Shown here: positions 7,648 to 16,356 of the stretch, in pieces
Position numbering within the stretch: position 1 is the first letter of the stretch
How the letters are laid out: each line of letters begins with the position of its first letter
Source of the DNA: JALZCH01 sp036400075
Lineage (GTDB): Bacteria; Acidobacteriota; Blastocatellia; Pyrinomonadales; Pyrinomonadaceae
DNA: 64,000 bases
Assembly: GCA_036400075.1 (NCBI GenBank)
Contig: DASWLV010000081.1
Coordinates: 24,510 to 88,509 of the forward strand
Direction: 5' to 3'
Notes under the pieces: model-generated
What the model saw: only the letters and a program-made list of their open reading frames with translations
What the model was told of the DNA's origin: nothing
Databases searched by the model: none
Position numbers and translations under genes: made by a program

Positions 7648-8993
7648 TATCTGTCTCCTTTCGCCGGTTCGTTTTGATAATTAATGACGACGCGGTTTGT
7701 GTCGGTAAAATATTTTTGCATCACGCGCCGCACGTCTGCGGCGGTCACGCGGCGAAGTTTTTCAATCGCATTATTGGCTTCGGCGGCGTTTCCGAGAATC
7801 AACTCGGCGCGTCCCAATGCGAAGGCTTTCCCACCGTTTGTTTCGCGTTCGGCGAGCGTGTTGGTGATAATTTGATTTTTCGCTTTTTCGATTTCAGCCG
7901 CCGTCGGCGCGGCGGTCTGAATTTTCTTTAATTCAGCGAGCAAAGATTTTTCCAAATCCGCGATTTTCTTGCCGCTCGCGGCAATCGCATAAAAAACCAT
8001 CAAGCCTTTGTCGGCGCGGTCGTCAACATAAAACGCGGCTTCCTGCGCAATTTGCTGTTTGTAAATCAATTCCTGATAAAGACGCGAAGATTCGCCGCCC
8101 GATAAAATGTTTTCGGCAATTTCGAGCGCGGGCAAATCCGCATCATTCGCTTTCGGCGCGAGATACGTAACCGCAATCGCCGGCAGCGGAACGTTCGGCG
8201 CAGTAACGGTAAAACGCTTTTCCTCTGTACGCGCCGGTTCTTCGACAACAACGCGCTGAATCTTTGTGTCATTTCCTACGATTCGCCCAAAATATTTATC
8301 AACAAAACGGTTGAGCTGATTCTGTTCAAAATCGCCGACGACAATCAAAATCGCATTATCCGGGCGATAAAAAACCTCGTAAAACGAACGAACGTCTGCG
8401 AGCGAAGCGGCGTCCAAATCTTCAATCGAACCGATTCCCGGTCGTTTGTAAGGATGCTGAACGAAAGATTTGCGCTCGATTTCGTAATAAAGCCTGCCGT
8501 AAGGCGGATTTAAAACGCGGAAACGAAATTCTTCCTTCACGACATCGCGCTCGGATTTAAAATTCTCTTCGATAACATTTAGATTTACCATCCGCTCGGC
8601 TTCCGCCCAGAGCAGCGTTTCGAGGTAATTCGACGGGACGACTTCGTAATAATTCGTAAAATCATCGTAGGTCGAAGCGTTGTTCCAGCCGCCGACATCT
8701 TCGGTCAAACGGTCGAACATCTCGCTTTTCATATTTTTGGTTGATTTGAACATCAAATGCTCAAAAAGATGAGCAAATCCGCTTCGACCGGCGGGATCGT
8801 CTTTGCTCCCGACTCGATACCAAACCTGAACCGTCACGGTCGGACTCGAATGATCTTCGAGCGAGATGACTTTGAGACCGTTTTTCAAAGCTCTTTCTTT
8901 AAAATTCAGCGGTTTGACGTTGATTTGCGCTTCGGTTGAAACTGCGCCCGAAACGACAAACGCAAATAGCCACAACAATAAAATCTTTCGCAT
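7647..8993 (-). CDS. M16-family zinc metallopeptidase, catalytic subunit
   Basis: 448 residues from ATG 8993. The frame is open further upstream, but MRKILLLWLFAFVVSGAVS is an obvious signal peptide and the added residues are not family-like. The inverted zinc motif HLFEH is at residues 75-79 (GFAHLFEHLMF), and the second zinc Glu is within SERDVVKEEF. This is the pitrilysin/processing-peptidase-like fold, and a periplasmic or outer-surface oligopeptide-degrading role is likely. The stop codon overlaps the start of the inactive partner by one base (TAATG), so translation is coupled, as expected for a 1:1 heterodimer. The upstream boundary is the HU gene terminator. Confidence 0.94.
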   Translation of the reverse strand: MRKILLLWLFAFVVSGAVSTEAQINVKPLNFKERALKNGLKVISLEDHSSPTVTVQVWYRVGSKDDPAGRSGFAHLFEHLMFKSTKNMKSEMFDRLTEDVGGWNNASTYDDFTNYYEVVPSNYLETLLWAEAERMVNLNVIEENFKSERDVVKEEFRFRVLNPPYGRLYYEIERKSFVQHPYKRPGIGSIEDLDAASLADVRSFYEVFYRPDNAILIVVGDFEQNQLNRFVDKYFGRIVGNDTKIQRVVVEEPARTEEKRFTVTAPNVPLPAIAVTYLAPKANDADLPALEIAENILSGGESSRLYQELIYKQQIAQEAAFYVDDRADKGLMVFYAIAASGKKIADLEKSLLAELKKIQTAAPTAAEIEKAKNQIITNTLAERETNGGKAFALGRAELILGNAAEANNAIEKLRRVTAADVRRVMQKYFTDTNRVVINYQNEPAKGDR

Positions 8994-9109
8994 TTTGTTT
9001 TGATTCTCTGACAAAAAATTGCTGTATTTACGGGAGATGCCTGCAATTTGTTTTCGATGAAGATTTAAAGACAGCGGTTTGCGCTTTTTGCATTTATCTG
9101 AAAACAAAT

Positions 9110-9147
9110 GCCGAGAGTGATGCGTTAAGCGCGCATCAACTCTCGGC
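9110..9147 (-). terminator. Rho-independent terminator after the HU gene
   Basis: GCCGAGAGT / ACTCTCGGC stem extended by GATGCG / CGCATC around a short loop, followed on the minus strand by ATTTGTTTT. It sits about 40 bp past the HU stop codon and before the M16 pair. Confidence 0.75.
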
Positions 9148-9189
9148 AAATTTAAAATTCAACTTGTTTAAAATTCAAATCGAAGCGTT

Positions 9190-9555
9190 TTAACTGCCGC
9201 CGCCGATTGAGTCTTTCATTGATTTACCGACGCGGAATTTCAGCGTGGTTTTAGCCGGAATTTTAATCGGGTCGCCGGTCGCCGGATTGCGTCCTTCGCG
9301 TGCCTTTCGCTCGGAAAGAACCAGCTTGCCAAAGCCCGGCAGAGTAAATTCGCCGTTTTTCTTAACTTCGCTCATTGCGAGGTTAGCCAATTCGTTTACA
9401 AACTCTTTAGCGGCGGCACGTTTCATACCGGATTTGTCCGCTAAGTGATTGATGATTTCGGTTTGCGTCATTCGTTTTTTCGCGGCTCCACCGCCGCCGC
9501 CTTTTGACGAACCGCCGCCTTTTCCTGAACCTGATGAACCTTTTTTAGCTGCCAT
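9190..9555 (-). CDS. HU-family DNA-binding protein with a Gly/Ser/Lys-rich N-terminal tail
   Basis: 121 residues. Residues ~29-117 are an ordinary HU fold: MTQTEIINHLADKSGMKRA, the beta-arm GFGKLVLSERKAREGRNPAT, and KIPAKTTLKFRVGKSMKD. HU binds and bends DNA in the nucleoid. The oddity is the first ~28 residues, a low-complexity tail of Gly, Ser and Lys ending AAKKR, so the protein is about 30 residues longer than standard HU. Such tails may add flexible, basic DNA contacts like the Lys-rich tails of some actinobacterial and Deinococcus HU proteins. A GGAGG site precedes the ATG. It is monocistronic, with its own terminator. Confidence 0.93.
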   Translation of the reverse strand: MAAKKGSSGSGKGGGSSKGGGGGAAKKRMTQTEIINHLADKSGMKRAAAKEFVNELANLAMSEVKKNGEFTLPGFGKLVLSERKAREGRNPATGDPIKIPAKTTLKFRVGKSMKDSIGGGS

Positions 9556-9732
9556 TTTAGGGATTCTACCTCCAAAAGTTTTGAAATGATTTTAAGTTAA
9601 TCGCCGCTTTCTTCGAGAAAAAAGCAAAAGCCAAAAACTGCAGGAATCAGCCGTTTGACTCGAAAAGCATAACCGGCGCGCGTTTGCATCCAACGATTTT
9701 GATTGTTTTGTTCACCGGAAAATTTAAATTAA

Positions 9733-9806
9733 TCGGGGCGGCAGGATTCGAACCTGCGACCTCTGGTTCCCAAAACCAGCGCGATACCGGGCTACGCTAC
9801 GCCCCG
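9733..9806 (-). tRNA. tRNA-Pro (anticodon TGG)
   Basis: On the minus strand the acceptor stem CGGGGCG pairs with CGCCCCG and is followed by discriminator A. The anticodon stem-loop CTGGT-TTTGGGA-ACCAG gives anticodon TGG. The T-arm carries GGTTCGAATCC. CCA is not encoded. Confidence 0.95.
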
Positions 9807-9870
9807 TTTCTTTAAATTTCTCGGTTGTTATTCGTCATCGCACTCAAAAGATGCTTACAAATAGCGGATT

Positions 9871-10515
9871 TTATTCCGTTAAACCCGCACGGTCAAGGGA
9901 AATTTTGAAAAAATCGCCTAAAAATCGAATAATTTTGCGTGTTGCGCGCCCGCGATGGCTTATTTCCTGCTTTATATTTTCCGGCAACTCGCCAAAAGTC
10001 TTTCGGAAATTTTCCGGCACAAAAATCGGATCATAACCGAAACCGTTGTTTCCCTGAGGCTTATCTGAAATCAATCCTTCGCACGTCCCGATTTTGAGGC
10101 AAATGATTTCGCCGTCCGGCGCGGCGAGTGCAATTGCGCAGACAAATCTGGCTTTTCTTTCACAATCGCCGGTTTTTTTCAGCTCCGCTAACAGTTTTTC
10201 AATCTTTTCCGCATTTGAAGCCGTTTCTCCGCCATAACGCGCCGAAAAAACGCCGGGCGCATTTCCCAGCGCTTCGACCTCCAAACCGGAATCATCCGCC
10301 AAAGTCCAAAGTCCGGTTTGCAGAGCGTAACCGGCGGCTTTTAATTTCGCGTTTTCCTCAAAGCTCGCGCCAGTTTCCGAAACTTCTTCAATATTATGAA
10401 AATCTTTTAGCCCGCAAATCTTAATCGGCAAATCTTTTAAAAGCTCGGCAAATTCGCGCACTTTACCTGCGTTTCCGGTGGCAATCAAAATTTTATCCGG
10501 TTTTTCAAAGCTCAT
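9871..10515 (-). CDS. rdgB: XTP/dITP diphosphatase (non-canonical purine NTP pyrophosphatase, RdgB/HAM1)
   Basis: 214 residues. The Ham1/RdgB signatures are present in order: ILIATGNAGKVREF at the N-terminus (SxNxxK-like substrate loop), ETGASFEENAKLKA, the catalytic-metal segment LADDSGLEVEALGNAPGVFS followed by ARYGG, and near the C-terminus GFGYDPIFVPE with SHRGRA. The enzyme hydrolyses ITP, XTP and deoxy forms to monophosphates and keeps deaminated purines out of nucleic acids. It is a cytoplasmic dimer. No operon partner: tRNA-Pro lies downstream and a divergent gene of unknown function upstream. Confidence 0.96.
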   Translation of the reverse strand: MSFEKPDKILIATGNAGKVREFAELLKDLPIKICGLKDFHNIEEVSETGASFEENAKLKAAGYALQTGLWTLADDSGLEVEALGNAPGVFSARYGGETASNAEKIEKLLAELKKTGDCERKARFVCAIALAAPDGEIICLKIGTCEGLISDKPQGNNGFGYDPIFVPENFRKTFGELPENIKQEISHRGRATRKIIRFLGDFFKISLDRAGLTE

Positions 10516-10645
10516 CTCAAATTCACTCTATAAAATTTTGTTTGCAACTTGAAAGCCCAAACATTTAAACTCTTTGTGACAGGATTCGCGCTGCAAAAGC
10601 TGCGAACCCGCCAAACCACAAAGTCGTTTTCGACAGGAAAATATT

Positions 10646-11956
10646 TTGGTTCCAACGTCGCCCATCTCAAATTTAGCCGTTATAAATCCAACTTTAGAAT
10701 CTTCGCCCATTGCGAATTTCGACAGCGCTGATACGCCGTTGCTCGCAGTACGGCGGGAATTGTCGCTGTGGCTGGCGGCAATTGGCAAATTCGTCGAACC
10801 GGAAAATTACTCATTCAAAGACGTGGACTCCAAAAATGCCGCGCGGCAGGATTGGTCGAACGAACTGCGCGCTTTGCGTTATTCGCTAATGCGCGCCGCG
10901 CTTCTCACATCGCAATTGGCGGCGAAATTTAAAACGCCCGAATTTGAAGTCCTGCCCGCTGAACTCGAAGCAAAAGAATTTGCCGAGCTGTATTTGATTC
11001 TCAGTCGGTTTTCAATTGTTTGCGACCGATTGCTGGCAGTTCAGCCGTTGGATTATTACGGCTGGTCGAATTTTTGCGATTCACTGAAAAACAATCTCGA
11101 TAAAACGACGCTGCCGCTAAAGCTGATTTCGACTGATTACGCCGCACTTCCCGAATCACTAGTCGTCTTAAATCGAACCGCAAAAGCTCGACATCCGTTC
11201 GGCAAAGAAGTTTTGGAAACGATTGCGCGTTTAAATCGCTTGCTCGAAATTTTGAGAATCATCGGAAACAAGCTCGAAAATGATTTGCCGCTCAAAAACT
11301 CGCTCTTATTTTTCTCTCTGATTCACGGCGAAACCAAAGATTTGACGCGCTTTATCGAACAGCGCCTGTTGCGCTCAATGCCGCCGGAAAACGAGTTTTT
11401 CGATTTGCTCGACGGAACGATTTATATCATTTCACTGGAGCTTAAAAAAGTTTATTCGCGCGAGTTAAAAGGAGTTCTCGATTTGCGTCCCGCACCGCAA
11501 GTTGTCGCCCGCGTCGAAACTTCCCACGGTCTTTTGCAGGATTGTTTTCAGCAGTCAATTATCCTGCTCGCAGAGGCTTTTGACCCGGAAATCGAAGGCT
11601 GGCGGATTTTCCCGAATTATCAAACCCGCCTCGAACAATCGCTCGTTTTGCGCCTCGACCTTTGGAACGCACTCCAAAACGTTCAGCGAGCCGAAAAGTC
11701 GCCCGACACATTTTCCGCCGAGAAACTCAGAAAATCGCTCGAACATTTACGAAACAGTTCTCTTTATTTTTTGATGTTCAAAGACTGCGAACCGACCGAG
11801 CGTTTTATCGAGGAAATACTGCAAACCAAACGCCTGCAAGACATCACGCACGTTCTGCATCGCTTCGGCGCTTATCTCGAAACCCTGCTCGGACAAGTCA
11901 ATATGCGCGGCGTTCTGGCAAATCATCCGTTCGATTACCCGAAAATCGAAGATTAG
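10646..11956 (+). CDS. Helical protein of unknown function
   Basis: 436 residues, not recognised. Predicted mostly alpha-helical with Leu-rich amphipathic segments (LVVLNRTAKARHPFG, IARLNRLLEILRIIG, SLEHLRNSSLYFLM), no signal peptide, no membrane segment, and no conserved catalytic motif that I can see. The reading frame uses the same GC-rich third positions as its neighbours, so it is a real gene. The best start is TTG 10646, preceded at suitable distance by AGGA; no in-frame ATG lies near. A cytoplasmic scaffold or regulatory role is possible but unsupported. It is flanked by rdgB (divergent) and a convergent serine hydrolase gene. Confidence 0.7.
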   Translation: MVPTSPISNLAVINPTLESSPIANFDSADTPLLAVRRELSLWLAAIGKFVEPENYSFKDVDSKNAARQDWSNELRALRYSLMRAALLTSQLAAKFKTPEFEVLPAELEAKEFAELYLILSRFSIVCDRLLAVQPLDYYGWSNFCDSLKNNLDKTTLPLKLISTDYAALPESLVVLNRTAKARHPFGKEVLETIARLNRLLEILRIIGNKLENDLPLKNSLLFFSLIHGETKDLTRFIEQRLLRSMPPENEFFDLLDGTIYIISLELKKVYSRELKGVLDLRPAPQVVARVETSHGLLQDCFQQSIILLAEAFDPEIEGWRIFPNYQTRLEQSLVLRLDLWNALQNVQRAEKSPDTFSAEKLRKSLEHLRNSSLYFLMFKDCEPTERFIEEILQTKRLQDITHVLHRFGAYLETLLGQVNMRGVLANHPFDYPKIED

Positions 11957-11999
11957 CTGTTTGGAGGTTTACGTTTAGTTAGCCCGATTGTACGGCAGG

Positions 12000-13772
12000 T
12001 TAATTTTCAATTGCCGGCAGAATGTATTTCGGGACATAAACGTTTTGGGCTTTCAGACCTCCAACGTCGTTGTAATTGCCGGCATAAAATGCCATCACAA
12101 GATCGAGTTCCGGAATCGCCATTACAATTTGACCGCCATTTCCGGCGGCAAAATAAGCGCGGATATTGCGCCCTTTGTAAGGATACTCATTAATCCACCA
12201 TAAATAGCCGTATTTACGATCTCCAATATCAATCCGATGAGAAGTGGCGCGACTCGACCACTCGCGCGTAAAAATTCTGCGTCCGTTCCAGGTTCCGCCG
12301 TTAATGTGAACCTGTCCGAGCTTCATAAAATCACGCGGCAGAAACTGTGCGCCGCCGGTCAAAGTGAAATCTCCCGCCGATGAAATGAGCAAATGATACT
12401 GCCGGATGCCGAGCGGTTCGGCAATCAGTTTGTGGAACAATGTCTGCGTAGTTTGTTTGGCTGCACGCGCAAGCACGCCGCCCGCTAAATTGGAACCGGC
12501 GCTGCAATAAACTCCCTTTTCACCGGGAGCGCGCATCATTTTCAAAGCGAGCGTCCACTTGTAAAAGTCAGGCTCATCGGTTTGATCCCACATATTGTCT
12601 TCAAAACCAGCCGATTTGGGATCCCCTTCATCGCAGTCGTAGCCTGATGACATTGTTAAAAGATGTTCGAGAGTGAGCGCACGTTTGCGCGGCTCAAGAT
12701 CGTGCGGAAATTCACCGCCGTTCATAATTTGGTAAACAGAGTCGGTTGGGCTGATGGGCGCGCCCGAATTAATCGCCGCGCCTACAAGGTCGGAAGCTAT
12801 GCTCTTTGAAGCTGAGCGGGTGTCGTGCGGCTTATCGCGGTGTTCGCCGTGAAAATATTCTTCCAAAACCAGCTTGCCGCGACGAGCTATCAATATTCCG
12901 TGATCTTCCTGAGAGTTGACCGAATCAACCGGCGTATCAACGAGCATTTGGATAAATTTTTCCATAGCCCCGCGCGATATGCCGACATCTTCAAGCGAAG
13001 CGGTTTGCCATCCGTCGTCTAACACTGGCGGCGGCGCATAGCGGTAAGTTGCGGTCGGACGCCCGCGCGGATAAAAGTCGGTTGCATCATTTGCGTTAAG
13101 CCGCTTGAAATCATAGCTTCCACCGCGTGTAGGGATTTGAATTGTCAGGATTTCGTTGCGATATACGGCTTCAGCCAGCATGCGCCCTTTTTCGCTGCCT
13201 TTATTTGCGGCAAACAGCTTTACCGTTTCTCCTTTGCGCTCAAGATAATCTATTCGAAACCGAGTCCAGCCAAGATTGCGCTGCGGGTTTCGCAGAAACG
13301 CGCCGACCGAACCGTCGTCTCTTTCCTTAACCATTAGGTAAAAGGTCATTGTGTCGTCTAAAGGAACGACATTTCCGCGCCAACCATCGCGCCTATATTT
13401 CGTGAGCGTCACGAACGAAGCGATAGCGCCGTTATCAACGCCGGCAGGTTGAATCCAATGCCCGTCAATCTTTGTGCGTCGGGCGTCGAATTTCCCCTGA
13501 AATTTGCCTTTTCCGTTCGTCAGCTCAAACGTGATAGTATCGCCGTCCAATTTAGCCTGCGCGAAATATCCGGCAATTTCCGCTTGCCATTTGCCGTTGC
13601 TCTGCCTGATAAGCAGTGTCCCGCGAATGTCAGGACCAAATCGGCGTTTCGCTTCCCATAATCCGACAAGCTCTTTAGCAGAACTTGATTGGGCGTTTGC
13701 CGTTTTCATCAATGAAGCTGCCGAGTACAACGCAAATGCAGCAATGAAACCTAAAAAATAGAGTCTCCGCAT
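12000..13772 (-). CDS. Secreted serine hydrolase (class C beta-lactamase/penicillin-binding-like) with N-terminal beta-rich domain
   Basis: 590 residues from ATG 13772, chosen because MRRLYFLGFIAAFALYSAAS ending ANAQ is a clear signal peptide; the longer open frame upstream is Cys-rich and unlike a protein. Residues ~30-240 form a beta-rich domain of unknown type (LVGLWEAKRRFGPDIRGTL...). Residues ~255-590 are the serine hydrolase: nucleophile S320 and K323 in SASKS, LLTMSSGYDCDEG, and CSAGSNLAGG in place of the usual YSN loop. It probably acts in the periplasm on D-Ala peptides, esters or similar substrates. The HTG-like third motif is replaced by GNGGQIVM. Substrate unknown. Confidence 0.85.
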   Translation of the reverse strand: MRRLYFLGFIAAFALYSAASLMKTANAQSSSAKELVGLWEAKRRFGPDIRGTLLIRQSNGKWQAEIAGYFAQAKLDGDTITFELTNGKGKFQGKFDARRTKIDGHWIQPAGVDNGAIASFVTLTKYRRDGWRGNVVPLDDTMTFYLMVKERDDGSVGAFLRNPQRNLGWTRFRIDYLERKGETVKLFAANKGSEKGRMLAEAVYRNEILTIQIPTRGGSYDFKRLNANDATDFYPRGRPTATYRYAPPPVLDDGWQTASLEDVGISRGAMEKFIQMLVDTPVDSVNSQEDHGILIARRGKLVLEEYFHGEHRDKPHDTRSASKSIASDLVGAAINSGAPISPTDSVYQIMNGGEFPHDLEPRKRALTLEHLLTMSSGYDCDEGDPKSAGFEDNMWDQTDEPDFYKWTLALKMMRAPGEKGVYCSAGSNLAGGVLARAAKQTTQTLFHKLIAEPLGIRQYHLLISSAGDFTLTGGAQFLPRDFMKLGQVHINGGTWNGRRIFTREWSSRATSHRIDIGDRKYGYLWWINEYPYKGRNIRAYFAAGNGGQIVMAIPELDLVMAFYAGNYNDVGGLKAQNVYVPKYILPAIEN

Positions 13773-14030
13773 AATTGCCAAAATCTCCGATAAAGAAAAT
13801 CCACCTTCTATCCAGGAGAAACACTGCACGCTGCAATTCTGTGACAAAAACTTTGGTCTGAAGAAATTAGGAAGCAGATCAAAGAGGAGCCGACATAGAC
13901 AATTTAATTTAAAGTAGCACCTGCGTGAACAGTTGCGTATCCATTGAGGCTGAAAGCACCCGCTCATGCAAGTGCTACTGACAGCCAACGCCTTACATTG
14001 TTCTCTGATGACAAAATGCCAAAATCGGAT

Positions 14031-15440
14031 TCACACTGAAATGCGAGGTTTCGCCGTAAACGGAAATTCGCTTTCGTAAGCGTTTGCCAAACGAAGCAGA
14101 GCGTTTTCCGACCAGTGCGTTCCCAAAAGCTGAACTCCGATGGGCAAGTTTTCGCTTGAAAGCCCGCACGGAATCGAGATTCCGGGAATTCCCGCCAGAT
14201 TTGCCGAAGCCGTGTAAATGTCGCTCAAATACATTGCCAGCGGATCGTCCGATTTTTCGCCGATTTTAAAAGCGGTCGAAGGCGCTGTGGGCGTAATAAT
14301 GGCGTCGCAAATTTGAAAAGCGTTAAGAAAATCTTGTTTCAGCAGCGTTCTCACTTTTTGCGCCTTGGCGTAATAAGCTTCGTAATAACCGCTCGACAGC
14401 ACGTAAGTTCCGAGCATAATCCGGCGTTTTACTTCCGCGCCGAAGCCTTCTTCTCTCGTTTTGCGATACATCTCGCGCAATTCCGGCGCGTTTTCCGCCC
14501 GAAAGCCATAGCGCACCCCATCGTACCGCGCCAGATTCGAAGATGCTTCCGCCGTGGCAATAATGTAATAAACCGCAATATTGTATTTAGCGTGCGGCAA
14601 TTTGACATCAACAATTTCAGCGCCCAGTTTCCGGTAATTTTCAATTGCCGTTTCGACAGATTGGCGCACTTCCGAGTCCAAGCCTTCGCCAAAAAGCTCG
14701 CGCGGAACGCCGAGCCGCATTCCGGCAATCGGAGAATCAATTTCCGACAAATAATCCGGCACGGGAACATCCGCGGTTGTTGAATCGTGAGAATCGCGCC
14801 CGGCGATTGTCTGCAAAACCGGCGCAATATCGCGGCTCGTTCGCCCGAAAATCCCGATTTGGTCGAGACTCGAACCGAAAGCGACCAGCCCGAAACGGGA
14901 AATGCGTCCGTAAGTCGGTTTCAAACCTGCGATCCCGCAAAACGAAGCCGGTTGGCGTACCGACCCCCCTGTTTCCGAACCGAGCGCAACACGGACAATT
15001 CCAGCCGCGACAGCCGCAGCCGAACCTCCCGACGAACCGCCCGGAACGCGCTGAACGTCCCACGGATTGCGAACTGCGCCGAACGCCGAATTTTCGTTTG
15101 ACGAACCCATTGCAAACTCGTCCATATTCGTTTTGCCGACGATAATCGCGCCCGCTTTTTCCAGACGCTCTACGGCGGTCGCATCGTAGGGCGGATTGTA
15201 ATCGCCCAAAATCCGCGAGCCGCACGAAGTTTGCGAAAATCGGGTGCAAATGTTGTCTTTGACGGCAATCGGGAGACCTGCGAGCGGCAATTTTTCGCTC
15301 GCGTTTTCGATTTCCGCAGCGCGTTTTAAAGCGTAATCGCGCTCAATGGTTAAAAATGCGTTTAATTGCGGATTTAATTTTTCAGCCGCGCGAACAGATT
15401 TTTCTACTTCGGCGCGGATGCCGTTTTCTGCTGTATTCAT
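14031..15440 (-). CDS. gatA: Aspartyl/glutamyl-tRNA amidotransferase subunit A
   Basis: 469 residues. The amidase-signature catalytic region is intact: the Lys in LPIAVKDNIC, the serine-rich loop VPGGSSGGSAAAVAAG, and GSETGGSVRQPASFCG with the nucleophilic Ser, then GLKPTYGRISRFG. GatA hydrolyses glutamine and supplies ammonia for converting Glu-tRNA(Gln) or Asp-tRNA(Asn). It lies 18 bp downstream of gatC on the same strand, with dciA before that. gatB is not in this window. The length is slightly under the usual ~485 but no motif is missing. Confidence 0.97.
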   Translation of the reverse strand: MNTAENGIRAEVEKSVRAAEKLNPQLNAFLTIERDYALKRAAEIENASEKLPLAGLPIAVKDNICTRFSQTSCGSRILGDYNPPYDATAVERLEKAGAIIVGKTNMDEFAMGSSNENSAFGAVRNPWDVQRVPGGSSGGSAAAVAAGIVRVALGSETGGSVRQPASFCGIAGLKPTYGRISRFGLVAFGSSLDQIGIFGRTSRDIAPVLQTIAGRDSHDSTTADVPVPDYLSEIDSPIAGMRLGVPRELFGEGLDSEVRQSVETAIENYRKLGAEIVDVKLPHAKYNIAVYYIIATAEASSNLARYDGVRYGFRAENAPELREMYRKTREEGFGAEVKRRIMLGTYVLSSGYYEAYYAKAQKVRTLLKQDFLNAFQICDAIITPTAPSTAFKIGEKSDDPLAMYLSDIYTASANLAGIPGISIPCGLSSENLPIGVQLLGTHWSENALLRLANAYESEFPFTAKPRISV

Positions 15441-15458
15441 CGGATTTTAAAATTCTGA

Positions 15459-15755
15459 TTATAAAACTTTCGGAACGCGGAAATGACCTTCCGCCGGATC
15501 GGGCGCTTCGGCGAGCGCGGCTTTTTGCCCTAAAGACTGGTGCGGTATGTCTTCGCGCCGCGTGTTTGTCGTTTCGCCTTCCGCTGTAAAACCACCGGTT
15601 GCGGTCTCAATCAACTCTGTGTTCAGTTCATTTAATTGCTCGACGTATTCGACGATGCTCGCCATCTGCGGCGTGTAAAGCGCGACTTCATCGTCCGAAA
15701 TTTCGAGATGCGCCAATTGCGCGATTTTTCTAATATCTTCTGTCGTAATTGCCAT
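15459..15755 (-). CDS. gatC: Aspartyl/glutamyl-tRNA amidotransferase subunit C
   Basis: 98 residues, normal length. The opening IRKIAQLAHLEISDDEVALY and the segment IVEYVEQLNELNTE are diagnostic; the tail has REDIPHQSLGQKAALAEAP and ends FRVPKVL. GatC is the small belt that stabilises GatA on GatB in the amidotransferase. It sits between dciA (17 bp upstream) and gatA (18 bp downstream), a compact operon. Confidence 0.96.
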   Translation of the reverse strand: MAITTEDIRKIAQLAHLEISDDEVALYTPQMASIVEYVEQLNELNTELIETATGGFTAEGETTNTRREDIPHQSLGQKAALAEAPDPAEGHFRVPKVL

Positions 15756-15772
15756 CGTTCAATCTTAAATTA

Positions 15773-16246
15773 TTATTTCATTTTTTTCTTTCGCGCCAGA
15801 CAGCTTCCGGCGGCGAGCAGAAAGTTTTTTCTCAAATTGTCGTCTTCGATGTTTTCCGCCGCTTTCGCCACATTTTCCGGGACGTTTTTCATTGCAATTC
15901 GCTCCTGCTCAAGACGACTTATTTCGTCTTTGTAACGCCGTTCTCGTTCTTCCGCTACTGTTTTTTCGTCAATCCGAAACTCAATAAATGTGACGGTCGG
16001 GCGTCCGAGCGTGGCGTTTAATTTGAACAGCATTTGCCCGCTCAGAGATTCGAGATGTCGTTTCCACATTGCGTCTTCGACCGCGACAATCAAATGTTTT
16101 TGATACAGCCGAAACGGCACGGCGCGCGTCAACAGTTCTTCGCCGCAGATTCGCCGCCACGCGATGAAAACAAGCGATTCGTTGAGTTCTTCGGCTCGTC
16201 CTTCCTGCCGGAGCATTTGCGGCAGCGTTTGAAAAATGCTTTTCAC
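15773..16246 (-). CDS. dciA: DciA/DUF721-family protein
   Basis: 157 residues. The DUF721 core is residues ~1-90: WRRICGEELLTRAVPFRLY followed by KHLIVAVEDAMWKRHLESL. It has a charged C-terminal extension (ERERRYKDEISRLEQERIA) that looks like a short coiled coil. DciA is the ancestral loader of the DnaB replicative helicase in bacteria that lack DnaC/DnaI, which fits Acidobacteriota. It is the first gene of the dciA-gatC-gatA run and divergent from maf. The symbol is assigned by family, not by proof of function. Confidence 0.8.
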   Translation of the reverse strand: MKSIFQTLPQMLRQEGRAEELNESLVFIAWRRICGEELLTRAVPFRLYQKHLIVAVEDAMWKRHLESLSGQMLFKLNATLGRPTVTFIEFRIDEKTVAEERERRYKDEISRLEQERIAMKNVPENVAKAAENIEDDNLRKNFLLAAGSCLARKKKMK

Positions 16247-16311
16247 AGTTTTGTCTTACGCTCTTAGTTTTTTATCATTTGCTTTTTCAAGTGTTAACAT
16301 TGCATAAATTT

Positions 16312-16346
16312 CAAAGGACAAATGACCAAAAACTAAGGATTAACGA
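16312..16346. repeat. Degenerate CAAAGGA-type heptamer run just before maf
   Basis: Five heptamers in register (CAAAGGA, CAAATGA, CCAAAAA, CTAAGGA, TTAACGA) end 11 bp before the maf ATG. They are translatable in the maf frame, so an automatic start at TTG 16279 would wrongly include them. Confidence 0.5.
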
Positions 16347-16356
16347 TTTGAGTTTA

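Noticed and set aside
12000..13988. Longer 662-residue form of the serine hydrolase
   Set aside because: The extra 72 residues are Cys-rich and precede a clear signal peptide at Met 13772.
14313..14783. 156-codon plus-strand open frame and similar ones at 14.6-15.2 kb
   Set aside because: Antisense to gatA, caused by its GC-rich third positions.
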